Of a DNA stretch of 25,193 nucleotides, positions 7,359 to 15,791 are shown in pieces. Source of the DNA: Bacillota bacterium. GTDB taxonomy: Bacteria > Bacillota_A > Clostridia > Lachnospirales > Lachnospiraceae. The stretch lies in assembly GCA_023443925.1 (NCBI GenBank), contig JAEZSL010000407.1, positions 1 to 25,193 of the forward strand, given 5' to 3'. The position numbers and the translations under genes were made by a program. Each line of letters begins with the position of its first letter. Within the stretch, counting starts at the first letter, position 1. The notes beneath the pieces were generated by a model. The model was given only the letters and a program-made list of their open reading frames with translations. It did not search any database and was not told the origin of the DNA.

Positions 7359-8120
7359 ATGAATAAAAATATCATTCAAATTAAAGGGGTAAAGAAAGCT
7401 TACAAAGAGGTAGAAGTGCTGAAAGGAGTAGATTTCGAAGTTGAGCAGGGAGGAATCTTTGCATTGCTTGGCTCCAATGGTGCAGGAAAAACAACGATGA
7501 TTAGAATCATGGCTACTTTGCTGAAAGCAGATGCCGGAAGTGTTGTAATTAATGGTTTTAATATTGATAATAATCCGGGCGGCATCAGAGGTTCAATCAG
7601 CCTTACGGGTCAATTTGCTGCGATTGATGAAATTTTGACCGGGCGAGAAAATATTCAGATAATAGCAAAACTTAGGCATCTTAAAAATCCGGCTCAGGCA
7701 GCAGATGAGCTGCTAAATCGTTTTGGCATGGCGGAGGCAGCAGACCGCAGAGTGGCCACATACTCTGGAGGTATGAAAAGAAGAATTGATATTGCAATGA
7801 GTCTTGTGGGAAATCCAAAAGTTATTTTCCTGGATGAGCCAACGACAGGTCTTGACCCGGAAGCACGTTTAGAAGTTTGGAAGATTGTAAAAGAGTTAAC
7901 TGCTTCAGGAACTACAGTATTCTTGACAACTCAGTATTTAGAGGAAGCAGAGCAGCTTGCAGATAAAATCGCTATCCTGCATAGAGGAAAGATCATTGCT
8001 CTTGATACACTGGAGGGATTGAAAAAAATATTTCCGCCTGCAAAAGTTGAATATGTCGAAAAACAACCTACCCTAGAGGAAATATTTTTAACCATTATCG
8101 GTAAAAAGGAGGAAAAATAA
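7359..8120 (+). CDS. DrrA-like ABC transporter ATPase
   Basis: A 253-aa cytoplasmic ATPase that would energise the permease encoded next. It shows Walker A GSNGAGKTT (38-46), the signature YSGGMKRR (135-142), and Walker B VIFLDEPTTGLDP (155-167). The switch region reads LTTQYLEEA, with Gln where many ATPases have His, as in DrrA-type drug exporters. It is shorter than DrrA proteins (about 310-330 aa), lacking most of the C-terminal domain. The site AAGGAGG precedes the ATG. No strong promoter was found between the upstream terminator and this start, so readthrough or a weak local promoter must drive it. Confidence 0.9.
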   Translation: MNKNIIQIKGVKKAYKEVEVLKGVDFEVEQGGIFALLGSNGAGKTTMIRIMATLLKADAGSVVINGFNIDNNPGGIRGSISLTGQFAAIDEILTGRENIQIIAKLRHLKNPAQAADELLNRFGMAEAADRRVATYSGGMKRRIDIAMSLVGNPKVIFLDEPTTGLDPEARLEVWKIVKELTASGTTVFLTTQYLEEAEQLADKIAILHRGKIIALDTLEGLKKIFPPAKVEYVEKQPTLEEIFLTIIGKKEEK

Positions 8121-8121
8121 A

Positions 8122-8886
8122 ATGGATTCTGAAAATAAATATTTTTTTAAGGATATGAGTGTCATGTTTGGACGTTCGATACGTCATATTTTGAGAAGTA
8201 TGGATACAATTATTACCGTATGTATCACACCGATTGCAATGATGCTGTTATTTGTTTATGTATTTGGTGGTGCAATTGAAACAGGTGCAGATAATTATAT
8301 TAATTATCTATTACCGGGAATAATGTTAATGGCTATTGGCAGCGGGATTGCTTATGTAGCTTATCGTTTATTTACAGATAAACAGCGTGGTATCTTTGAA
8401 CGTTTTCACTCTATGCCGATTGCTCGTTCTACCGTATTATGGGGTCATGTATTAACATCAATAATATCGAATGGAATTACTGTAATAGTAATTATACTAG
8501 CAGCATTCGTTATGGGCTTCCGCTCTTTAGCAGGAATACTGGAATGGCTGACGGTATTTGGAATTCTTGGAATATTTACCCTTGCCTTGACCTGGATTGC
8601 TGTAATTGCCGGACTCGCGGCTAAAACACCAGATGGTGCAGGTGCATTTTCTTACCCAATCATCTTCTTGCCTTTCATTAGCTCAGCCTTTGTGCCAACA
8701 GATACTATGCCTTTTGCAGTGCGTGCATTTGCGGAAAATCAGCCTGTAACACCTATTGTAGAAGCGATTCGTAATCTATTATCAAACCAACCGGTGGGAA
8801 ATGATATCTGGGCTGCCCTTGCCTGGTGTTTCGCAATCATAGTTGTTGCTTATTTCTTTGCAATGAGAATTTATAAAAGATTATAA
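8122..8886 (+). CDS. DrrB-like ABC-2 exporter permease
   Basis: A 254-aa integral membrane protein with about six hydrophobic segments and the ABC-2 layout: an N-terminal amphipathic stretch, a first segment around TIITVCITPIAMMLLFVYVFGG, the loop FTDKQRGIFERFHSMPIAR that contacts the ATPase, and the late sequence PFISSAFVPTDTMP followed by ENQPVTPIVEAIRNLL, characteristic of DrrB. It starts one base after the ATPase stop, so the pair is co-translated. The substrate cannot be read from sequence; export of a drug or lipid-like molecule under PadR control is the usual role. Confidence 0.9.
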   Translation: MDSENKYFFKDMSVMFGRSIRHILRSMDTIITVCITPIAMMLLFVYVFGGAIETGADNYINYLLPGIMLMAIGSGIAYVAYRLFTDKQRGIFERFHSMPIARSTVLWGHVLTSIISNGITVIVIILAAFVMGFRSLAGILEWLTVFGILGIFTLALTWIAVIAGLAAKTPDGAGAFSYPIIFLPFISSAFVPTDTMPFAVRAFAENQPVTPIVEAIRNLLSNQPVGNDIWAALAWCFAIIVVAYFFAMRIYKRL

Positions 8887-8938
8887 ATTATACCTTTATA
8901 CGACACCATGTTCCACCAAGTTTTTACAAAGGTATTGA

Positions 8939-8967
8939 TGGACAGAAGTGTTAGAAATGGGTATAAT
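8939..8967 (+). promoter_or_regulatory. Promoter of the mntA-hepT pair
   Basis: TGGACA at 8939-8944, a 17-bp spacer and a perfect TATAAT at 8962-8967, 25 bp before the mntA start. Confidence 0.7.
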
Positions 8968-8991
8968 TAGATTAAGACAGGAGGGCAAATT

Positions 8992-9303
8992 ATGATTGAA
9001 AAACGATACTCAATTGAGGAATTAAAAGAATTTATTGCACCTATTGCACCTATTGCAGAAAAATATCATTTATCTAAAGTTTATCTTTTCGGCTCATTTG
9101 CCCCTGGAGATTATAATGAGTTAAGTGATATAGATCTTCGAATTGAAAAAGGTGAACTTAAGGGGATGTTTGCTTTATGTGGATTTTATACAGAAGTGGA
9201 AGAAGCACTGCAAATAAAAGTGGATGTATTAACCACTGGAAGTTTAGAGGGTAACTTTTTGAGGAAGATAGCTAAAGATGAGGTAGTGCTATATGCAGGG
9301 TGA
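8992..9303 (+). CDS. mntA: MntA-type nucleotidyltransferase antitoxin
   Basis: A 103-aa minimal nucleotidyltransferase with the core GSFAPGDYNELSDIDL, fitting the GSX10DXD pattern of MNT antitoxins. Such proteins neutralise a HepT ribonuclease partner by adding adenylates to a tyrosine near its active site. AGGAGGG lies about 6 bp before the ATG. The partner gene begins inside this one (9293), an 11-bp overlap typical of the family. The antitoxin is intact while the toxin is not. Confidence 0.88.
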   Translation: MIEKRYSIEELKEFIAPIAPIAEKYHLSKVYLFGSFAPGDYNELSDIDLRIEKGELKGMFALCGFYTEVEEALQIKVDVLTTGSLEGNFLRKIAKDEVVLYAG

Positions 9304-9647
9304 CAGAAATGCAGATGTTTTGCAGCAATTATTGATTACTGCAATGAATTTAAAACACAATAGAACGGTTTGGAAATGAATATGAAACTTTTTCTAAAGA
9401 TAGTGTATATCAGAATGCAGTGGCCTTATGTGTATTACAAATTGGTGAATTAACGACACATTTTACAGAAGATTTTATAATCACTCATAATAAAATGCCC
9501 TGGAATCAAATTAAAGCATTGAGAAATATGGTGGCTCATAATTATGGAAAAATAGATATAGAAATTTTGTGGGAGACTATATCGAATGATATACCACAAC
9601 TACAAGAATATTGTGAAGAAATTGTAAAGCTGTTTGAAGTTATGTAA
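9293..9647 (+). pseudogene. hepT: HepT-type (DUF86) toxin broken by two frameshifts
   Basis: The frame opens with MQGDRNADVLQQ, then continues in a second frame as IIDYCNEFKT, then in a third as TIERFGNEYETFSKDSVYQNAVALCVLQIGEL to the stop at 9645. Each switch fits one lost base, near 9329 and near 9360. The HEPN catalytic motif RNMVAHNY (Rx4HxY) survives in the last segment, but it cannot be translated from the normal start. A GTG at 9420 could start a 75-aa C-terminal piece, but there is no ribosome binding site. Sequencing error is the main alternative to true decay. Confidence 0.82.
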
Positions 9648-9917
9648 GAATGTGTGAATGAGGATGAAGAACAAAACAAATTAGGAATGAAGTAGTAATG
9701 ATTTGATTAAATACTTAATTACTTTGAACCTCAGGCCTGTATTAACATTATTAAGCAATAAATATAACAGCGTATTGCCAAAGAGGTGAGAGTGGTTTGA
9801 TTTTCACGTCTTTCTTAGATTTCAACCCAACTTTAGCCCTCGATATGCCTACAAAACATATCGAGGGTATATTTGTGTATAGTGGTAGGGCTGAGGCAAT
9901 AGATTAAATGATAAAAA
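9648..9917. other. Intergenic stretch with one hairpin, no gene seen
   Basis: No supported ORF. The only clear structure is the hairpin at 9837-9867, listed separately. Confidence 0.5.
9837..9867 (+). terminator. Perfect 11-bp hairpin, possible terminator
   Basis: ccctcgatatg (9837-9847) pairs exactly with catatcgaggg (9857-9867) around a 9-base loop. The tail tatatttg is only moderately T-rich, so this is either a terminator or a structural repeat. Confidence 0.55.
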
Positions 9918-9946
9918 TTTCCATTTGAATCATTGTATGCTATAAT
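9918..9946 (+). promoter_or_regulatory. Promoter of the GH1-symporter-GH13 operon
   Basis: TTTCCA (9918-9923), 17 bp, then an extended -10 TGCTATAAT (9938-9946), 67 bp before the GH1 start. The -35 matches four of six consensus bases. Confidence 0.55.
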
Positions 9947-10012
9947 TTAATTAAAGCATAAGGAATAGAAGTCTTAATTAAAGTACATCTATAATATCAA
10001 TTGGAGGAGGCC

Positions 10013-11314
10013 ATGAAAATTAACTTCAAAGATCAATTATCATTAGGGGTTGCATCGGCAGCAACACAGATTGAAGGAGGAAAGTGCGACCATAACTGGA
10101 ATGACTGGTATACAAAAGGGAATATCAAAGATCATTCCAGCCCGGCCCGTGCAACGGATCATTATCACCTATGGAAAGAAGATGCGGATCTTATGGCTTT
10201 GATGAAGATTAAGCATTACCGGATGGGAATTGAGTGGGCAAGAATCTGTCCGAAGGAAGGAGAAGCAGATGAGGCGGTAATAACACATTATAGAGAGGAG
10301 CTGCAATATTTAAGGGATCAAGGAATTACGGTGCTGCTTACGATTCATCATTTCACCAATCCCATGTGGTTTGAGCGGAAAGGGGCATTTACACAGAAAG
10401 AGAATATAAGATATTTCCTGGATTTTGTGAAGCTTATTATAAACACTTTCGGGGATCTTGTGGCGGAGTACATAACAATTAACGAACCGAATGTATATGC
10501 AGCCAATTCCTATTACTTTGGGGAGTGGCCGCCAGGTGAAAAATCATTTTCGAGGGCGGTTTTAGTAATGTCAAATATGGCAATCTGTCATATAAAAGCT
10601 TATCAGCTGATACATAATATGCGTGAATCAATGGGGTTTCAGGATACAAAGGTGAGCTTTGCCAATCACGTTCGTGTTTTTGATCCGCAAAACCCGGGTA
10701 ATCCCTGGCATTGTATTTGTGCTAAGCTATTAGATTGGTTTTTCCAAGGGGCGATAACCGAGACGATAACCACAGGTAATTTTAGATGGCCTTTAAAAAG
10801 CTCAAAAGATATCTCACCTGGCGAATATCTGGATTTTATTGCAATTAATTACTATACCCGGAGTACGGTATCGGGGTTTGGCGATGGGGTTAAGGAGGAT
10901 GCACCGAAGAATGATCTGGGATGGGAAATCTATCCGGAAGGGCTTATTCGTTGTACGGATCATATTTATCAGCTTTTAAAACGACCGATTTATATTACGG
11001 AGAATGGCACCTGTGATAATCAGGATGCATTTCGATCGAAATATATCTATGAGCATTTAAAAGTAATATGCGAGTCTAGTCTTCCGATAACAAGATATTA
11101 TCACTGGTGTTACTGTGATAACTTTGAATGGGTGGAAGGAGAAAGTGCACGCTTTGGACTGGTACATGTCAAATATGAAACCCAGGAAAGAACCATCAAA
11201 ACTTCCGGCAGGTTTTATACCAGGATGATTGAAGAGAATGGTATATCGGAAGAACTTTATAGAGAATATGTAGAACAGATTGGAGCCCATTATGGCAGCG
11301 AAAAGAAATCATAA
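10013..11314 (+). CDS. Beta-glucosidase, GH1 (non-phospho type)
   Basis: A 433-aa cytoplasmic glycosidase expected to cleave beta-linked glucosides imported intact. It starts with the GH1 pattern LGVASAATQIEGG. The acid/base is E158 in TINEPN and the nucleophile E330 in YITENG. The sugar-binding end reads DNFEWVEGESARFGLVHV, the form of ordinary beta-glucosidases; the Ser/Lys/Tyr phosphate site of the enzyme at 3932 is absent. I choose ATG 10013 over TTG 10001 because GGAGG at 10003-10007 sits 5 bp upstream of it. It overlaps the symporter gene by 23 bp, which supports joint use on a substrate brought in by cation symport. Confidence 0.9.
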   Translation: MKINFKDQLSLGVASAATQIEGGKCDHNWNDWYTKGNIKDHSSPARATDHYHLWKEDADLMALMKIKHYRMGIEWARICPKEGEADEAVITHYREELQYLRDQGITVLLTIHHFTNPMWFERKGAFTQKENIRYFLDFVKLIINTFGDLVAEYITINEPNVYAANSYYFGEWPPGEKSFSRAVLVMSNMAICHIKAYQLIHNMRESMGFQDTKVSFANHVRVFDPQNPGNPWHCICAKLLDWFFQGAITETITTGNFRWPLKSSKDISPGEYLDFIAINYYTRSTVSGFGDGVKEDAPKNDLGWEIYPEGLIRCTDHIYQLLKRPIYITENGTCDNQDAFRSKYIYEHLKVICESSLPITRYYHWCYCDNFEWVEGESARFGLVHVKYETQERTIKTSGRFYTRMIEENGISEELYREYVEQIGAHYGSEKKS

Positions 11315-12671
11315 TCGTTATATGTTTGGTCTTGGAACGATTGGCAGAGATATGCTTTATGCAATGGTAAGCATGTATCTTCTATTCTTCCTGACGGATA
11401 TTTTGGATTTGCCGGATTCCACCATGTGGTGGATGACAGGAGCAATGACCATACTTCGTATATTTGATGCGGTAAATGATCCAATCATGGGATATTTAGT
11501 AGATAATACCCGTTCAAGATTTGGCAAATTTAAACCATGGATTGTGATAGGCGCTATTCTTGGCGGTGTTTTCACGGCTCTATTGTTCCAGGATTTTGGA
11601 CTAAGGGGAGCAGGCTATGTAACAATGTTTATAGTAATTTATCTACTCTGGGACTTAACCTATGGAGCCAATGATATCGCTTATTGGTCAATGCTTCCAT
11701 CCTTGACACTTGACCAAAAAGAACGTGAGAAAACCGGTTCCTTTGCCAGAATATGTGCTAATATCGGGCTATTTACAACCGTAGTTGCCATATTGCCTGT
11801 TACAGGCACCTTGAGCAATACCTTAGGCGGCAATAAAAAAGCCTGGCAGATTACAGCAGTCGCAATTGTATTAATTACCTGGGCCTTTCTTCTGTTTACG
11901 GTATTGGGAGTGAAAGAGGATAAAAGCATTAATGTTAAACAAGAGTCCACATCCTTAAAGGAAATGTTTCGAATTTTATTCCGGAATGATCAGCTGTTAT
12001 TTACGGCTGTATCAATGGCATTATTTATGGTTGGTTATTGCACTACCACCGCTTTTGGAGTCTATTTTTTTAAATATGCTTTTAAAAATGAAGGAATGTA
12101 CTCGGTGTTTGCTGCGATTCTCGGAGTATCACAGTTGGCAGCCTTATCCGTATTTCCCCTATTCTCAAAAAAATACAGCAGAAAAACGTTATATGCTTCG
12201 GCAACTATATTGGTAGTAGCCGGGTATGTACTTTTCTTTTTATCGCCAATGAATATGCTGTTTATCGGCGCTGCCGGCATCCTTCTTTTTACCGGTCAGG
12301 CCTTTATACAGCTGCTGATGCTGATGTTCTTGTCAGATACGGTAGAGTACGGACAGTTAAAGTTTGGACGACGTAACGAAAGCATCACCTTCTCCGTACA
12401 ACCCTTTATCAATAAAATCGGGGGAGCAATTGCCAATGGAATTGTTGGTGTGACCTTGATTGTTTCTGGTATCAATGCCGCTAAGGCACCGGAGGAGGTT
12501 ACTGATTCCGGACTGTTCATTATGAAGTTTGCAATGTTAATTTTACCGCTTATCTTTATTGTGTTTGGTTACATAATTTATTTTAAGAAGTTCAAGATTG
12601 ATAAGCATATGTATGATAGCATTATATCGGAATTGGCTTCCCGTGGTGAAATATATAGAGAACAGGAGTGA
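11292..12671 (+). CDS. MelB-like GPH-family sugar:cation symporter
   Basis: A 459-aa inner-membrane carrier of the glycoside-pentoside-hexuronide family with about 12 hydrophobic segments. The family landmarks are FGLGTIGRDMLYAMVSMYLLFF at the N-terminus, FDAVNDPIMGYLVDNTRSRFGKFKPWI (the cation-site Asp and loop) and DLTYGANDIAYWSMLPSLT. ATG 11292 with GGAG 6 bp upstream is preferred to TTG 11280. The gene begins inside the GH1 gene and ends 6 bp before the GH13 gene. Substrate is unproven; the neighbouring alpha- and beta-glucosidases suggest gluco-disaccharides such as gentiobiose, cellobiose or isomaltose. Confidence 0.9.
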   Translation: MAAKRNHNRYMFGLGTIGRDMLYAMVSMYLLFFLTDILDLPDSTMWWMTGAMTILRIFDAVNDPIMGYLVDNTRSRFGKFKPWIVIGAILGGVFTALLFQDFGLRGAGYVTMFIVIYLLWDLTYGANDIAYWSMLPSLTLDQKEREKTGSFARICANIGLFTTVVAILPVTGTLSNTLGGNKKAWQITAVAIVLITWAFLLFTVLGVKEDKSINVKQESTSLKEMFRILFRNDQLLFTAVSMALFMVGYCTTTAFGVYFFKYAFKNEGMYSVFAAILGVSQLAALSVFPLFSKKYSRKTLYASATILVVAGYVLFFLSPMNMLFIGAAGILLFTGQAFIQLLMLMFLSDTVEYGQLKFGRRNESITFSVQPFINKIGGAIANGIVGVTLIVSGINAAKAPEEVTDSGLFIMKFAMLILPLIFIVFGYIIYFKKFKIDKHMYDSIISELASRGEIYREQE

Positions 12672-12677
12672 GGTTCT

Positions 12678-14567
12678 ATGCTGACAAATAAAAGCCGTAT
12701 CAAAGAGGTGTATGCAAACCCAATCGGCCGGGACATTATTAACCGGGTGCTCTTACAAATGAATATAAGCAAAAAGGCAGTTACCAATCCAATTGTGGGT
12801 AATCTAAGGCTAAAGGTTTTACCGAAACTGCTTAAAAGCCAGCTGGATGAAGGCTTCGTGGATACATTGCTAACACTTTTAAACACGGAGCAGGAAACCG
12901 CAAAGGGCAATGAGTCACGGGTTCTGAAAGCTTGGTGGAAGGAAGCAGTATTTTATCAGATTTACCCCAGAAGCTTTAAAGACAGTAATGGAGACGGAAT
13001 TGGTGATCTGGTGGGTATCATAAGTAAATTGGATTACCTAAAAGAGCTTGGTATCGATGCAATCTGGCTTTCACCAATTTATGATTCTCCCAATGATGAT
13101 AATGGGTACGATATAAGAGATTATCATAAAATCATGACAGAGTTCGGATCAATGGAGGACTTTGACCGGTTATTAACCGAGGTTCATAAACGAGGGATGA
13201 GGCTTATTATGGATCTTGTGGTGAACCATACCTCAGATGAACATGAGTGGTATCAGAAGGCCGTCCATGAACCGGATTCCAAGTATGGAGATTATTATAT
13301 TTTCAAAGACCAGCCCAACAACTGGACATCCTTTTTCAGCGGCAGTGCCTGGAACTATGTAGAAGAACGCGGACAATATGCACTGCATCTCTTCTCAAAG
13401 AAACAGATTGATTTAAACTGGGAAAATGAAACTCTGCGCCAGGAGATTCATAATATGATAAAATGGTGGCTGGAAAAGGGTGTAGATGGATTTCGCCTGG
13501 ATGTCATTAATTATATCTCTAAGCGTTGCGGCTTGCCGGAAGCCAATGAAAGTATAGGCAGGCTTATGGAATATCATGGGGTCGAACATTATTTTTATGG
13601 ACCTCGTCTACACGAATATCTGCGTGATATGAAAGAGAAGGTGTTTATGCCTTATAACGCTTTTTCAGTTGGAGAAACTCCTGGAATCGGAATGGAAATG
13701 AGCAAGCTGTTGACTGCTGATTATCGGAAAGAGCTGCACATGGTATTCTCCTTTGATCATCTGGAAACGCCGGGGCATACACGTTTTGATGATTATCAAT
13801 ATGACCTAAATTATCTAAAAGCTTTTATGATTAACTGGATGGAGAATTACGGCAATCATTGCCAGCCATCCCTGTTTTTTGAAAACCATGACAATCCTCG
13901 CATGATTTCTAAAATAAATCCGGACAGGCACTACCGGAATGTACTGGGTAAGCTTTTGGCTGTAATACAGCTTACACTACGAGGAACGCCATTTATCTAC
14001 CAGGGGCAGGAGCTTGGAATGATGAATCAAAACTTTAGGTCCATCTCGGAGCTTCGTGATGTGGAGTCTTTAAATCTTTATGACGAGTTATGTAACACCT
14101 TGAAAAAAGAAGAGGCTTTTGCGAAGGTATTGGCCGGTTCAAGAGACCATGCCAGAACACCCATGCAGTGGAACGATCAGCAATATGCAGGCTTTTCTAC
14201 CGGGAAGCCTTGGATTATGATGGATGAGGATTATAAGGTTTGCAATGTAAAGGCGCAGCTTCAGGATGAGAACTCTATCCTTCGCTTTTTTCAGAAACTG
14301 ATTGCTTTACGTAAGGAGCATAGGGTCATTTATTATGGAGAGGTGCTATTTACGAATCAAAAAGAAAAAGATCTGTTCACCTATTACCGTAAGGATGGAA
14401 CAGAAACGCTGTATATTGAGATAAACTTAAGTTCAACCAATAAGAAACGGACAAAATATCCGGAGGGAATTTGTTTGCTATCTAATTATACAAAGGACTC
14501 TTTGCCATTCCTGCGGCCATATGAAGCTAGTATATGGAAATATAATGAATTAGATACCCCAGAGTAA
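12678..14567 (+). CDS. GH13 alpha-glucosidase, oligo-1,6-glucosidase type, with N-terminal extension
   Basis: A 629-aa cytoplasmic alpha-glucosidase. The GH13 barrel begins at about residue 86 (WWKEAVFYQIYPRSFKDSNGDGIGD). Catalytic residues are nucleophile D275 (GFRLDVIN), acid/base E333 (SVGETPG) and transition-state D405 (FENHDNPR). The residue after the nucleophile is Val, which in the oligo-1,6-glucosidase subgroup (GH13_31) goes with alpha-1,6 specificity, so an isomaltase-type activity is predicted. Residues 1-80 are an extra predicted-helical segment (VYANPIGRDIINRVLL...) absent from the usual 550-560 aa enzymes. Start ATG 12678 follows a GGAGTGAGG site. It is the third gene of the operon. 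Confidence 0.9.
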   Translation: MLTNKSRIKEVYANPIGRDIINRVLLQMNISKKAVTNPIVGNLRLKVLPKLLKSQLDEGFVDTLLTLLNTEQETAKGNESRVLKAWWKEAVFYQIYPRSFKDSNGDGIGDLVGIISKLDYLKELGIDAIWLSPIYDSPNDDNGYDIRDYHKIMTEFGSMEDFDRLLTEVHKRGMRLIMDLVVNHTSDEHEWYQKAVHEPDSKYGDYYIFKDQPNNWTSFFSGSAWNYVEERGQYALHLFSKKQIDLNWENETLRQEIHNMIKWWLEKGVDGFRLDVINYISKRCGLPEANESIGRLMEYHGVEHYFYGPRLHEYLRDMKEKVFMPYNAFSVGETPGIGMEMSKLLTADYRKELHMVFSFDHLETPGHTRFDDYQYDLNYLKAFMINWMENYGNHCQPSLFFENHDNPRMISKINPDRHYRNVLGKLLAVIQLTLRGTPFIYQGQELGMMNQNFRSISELRDVESLNLYDELCNTLKKEEAFAKVLAGSRDHARTPMQWNDQQYAGFSTGKPWIMMDEDYKVCNVKAQLQDENSILRFFQKLIALRKEHRVIYYGEVLFTNQKEKDLFTYYRKDGTETLYIEINLSSTNKKRTKYPEGICLLSNYTKDSLPFLRPYEASIWKYNELDTPE

Positions 14568-14583
14568 GAAATAGGAGGCTGGT

Positions 14584-14715
14584 TTGACGAATAATTTTTG
14601 GAAGATAAAGACAAAAGTGAAATTACAACTTTTATTCCCGGTAGATAATACTATACTTCCTGATTTCACTTTTAGAAAGGATATAGAATTTGTAGCAGCA
14701 CACTATATTTCTTGA
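14584..14715 (+). CDS. Candidate 43-aa small protein after the GH13 gene
   Basis: A TTG-started ORF (MTNNFWKIKTKVKLQLLF... to VAAHYIS) with a strong AGGAGG at 14573-14578, 5 bp upstream, and only 16 bp after the GH13 stop. I recognise no family. It could be a small operon-end protein or the head of a truncated gene. An 11-bp perfect inverted repeat (aaaagtgaaat 14613-14623, atttcactttt 14663-14673) lies inside it. Confidence 0.35.
   Translation: MTNNFWKIKTKVKLQLLFPVDNTILPDFTFRKDIEFVAAHYIS
14613..14673. repeat. 11-bp perfect inverted repeat with 39-bp loop
   Basis: aaaagtgaaat and atttcactttt are exact reverse complements. The loop is long for a terminator and no T-run follows. It could mark a small mobile or regulatory element. 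Confidence 0.5.
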
Positions 14716-14825
14716 TACAATAGGCAGGACATAAATTAAATGAGCCATTTATAAGATATAGTTGAGCATATATGGAAGGTATTGTAAAATAAACATAAAT
14801 AAAATTATATGGGGATGAGTCGTAT

Positions 14826-15572
14826 ATGAAGAGTTTGAGAAATACATGGATTATAATTTTTGTTATAACAGTTGCTTTATTTCTACCGGTTACTATTAAC
14901 TATATCACATTACTGCCGGGTACATATGTAGATGGAAACTCTTTGGCTGGGGGTATCTTCTTAGCGATATTTTTTTATTCATTACAAATAGCATTAGCAA
15001 TTATTTTCGGAAAATTTATTATGCATAGATCCATAACGGAGATGGGATTTAATCTAAGAAATATAAAATTAACGTTTAAAATGCTGGGATGGTTTATTTC
15101 AATATGGTTACTGATTGTTATTCTGTTTTATATGATCGGCCTGAATTGTATAGAAGGCTTTGATGTATTTGTATCACATTATTTTGTTAAAGATAAGCTG
15201 GCGATGCAGAAGAAATTAATCATTGGATGTTTACTGGCAGGTTTGGGAGAAGAACCATTATTCAGGGGATTTATTGTAACATCATTCGTTACGATTATTA
15301 CAAGATATGTTGGTGCAGGAAAGGTTAAAATTCCACTTGTGGCAATCGTTTCTGGTGTATTGTTTGCGTTAGCTCATATTGAATATCAGATTATGCCATT
15401 TAGAATTGTATATGTTGACGGGATACAGCTTAGTATAACCTTTATGCTGGGAACTTTCTGGTCTATTATGTTTATTAAGACAAAGAGCTTACTTGGGCCG
15501 ATTATTGCTCATATGTGTGCAAATACTATACAGATTATGATTGGATACTTTGTTGCATATTACATTCTTTAA
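14826..15572 (+). CDS. CPBP-family intramembrane metalloprotease
   Basis: A 248-aa membrane protein with about seven hydrophobic segments and the three CPBP/Abi motifs: EEPLFR with E142, E143 and R147; FALAHIEY with H184; and PIIAHMCANTIQ with H229 and N233. These residues form the catalytic centre of Rce1-like glutamate intramembrane proteases. In bacteria such proteins serve in peptide maturation, bacteriocin immunity or unknown roles; no peptide precursor is visible nearby. Start ATG 14826 follows GGGGATGAG. A strong terminator at 15751-15788 closes the gene. Part of its promoter region and its 3' end recur at 18009-18104. Confidence 0.88.
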   Translation: MKSLRNTWIIIFVITVALFLPVTINYITLLPGTYVDGNSLAGGIFLAIFFYSLQIALAIIFGKFIMHRSITEMGFNLRNIKLTFKMLGWFISIWLLIVILFYMIGLNCIEGFDVFVSHYFVKDKLAMQKKLIIGCLLAGLGEEPLFRGFIVTSFVTIITRYVGAGKVKIPLVAIVSGVLFALAHIEYQIMPFRIVYVDGIQLSITFMLGTFWSIMFIKTKSLLGPIIAHMCANTIQIMIGYFVAYYIL

Positions 15573-15750
15573 CTTTTGATACCTAATTAGGGAAAAATAA
15601 AGGATAGTCTTTTCCTGGGGCGCCATCTTTTGGGCTGTTCAAGCCGCGTCGAAGTATTGGTATTGAGAACAAAAAAAGTGAAGCTGGAAGGCATTGAAAA
15701 TTGTGGGTTTCATGAAGTGCTATTAAACTAAAATTATAAAAAATATACTT
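15573..15750. other. Short intergenic stretch with no clear feature
   Basis: Bases about 15617-15731 can be read as LGRHLLGCSSRVEVLVLRTK... to a stop with no start or ribosome binding site. I cannot tie it to a family. The stretch is followed by the terminator below. Confidence 0.3.
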
Positions 15751-15791
15751 GGGCTGTCTATGAAAGAATTGTATTTCATAGGCAGCCCTTT
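15751..15791 (+). terminator. Strong terminator between converging genes
   Basis: gggctgtctatgaaa (15751-15765) pairs with tttcataggcagccc (15774-15788) over 15 bp with one G-U, followed by TTTCT. On the minus strand an AT-rich tail with a T-run follows too, so it may serve both the CPBP gene and the gntR operon. Confidence 0.88.

Noticed and set aside
9420..9647. Separate 75-aa gene
   Set aside because: It is the C-terminal part of the frameshifted HepT gene; there is no ribosome binding site before the GTG.
15617..15731. Possible gene fragment between the CPBP stop and the terminator
   Set aside because: About 38 open codons, but no start signal and no recognisable family.
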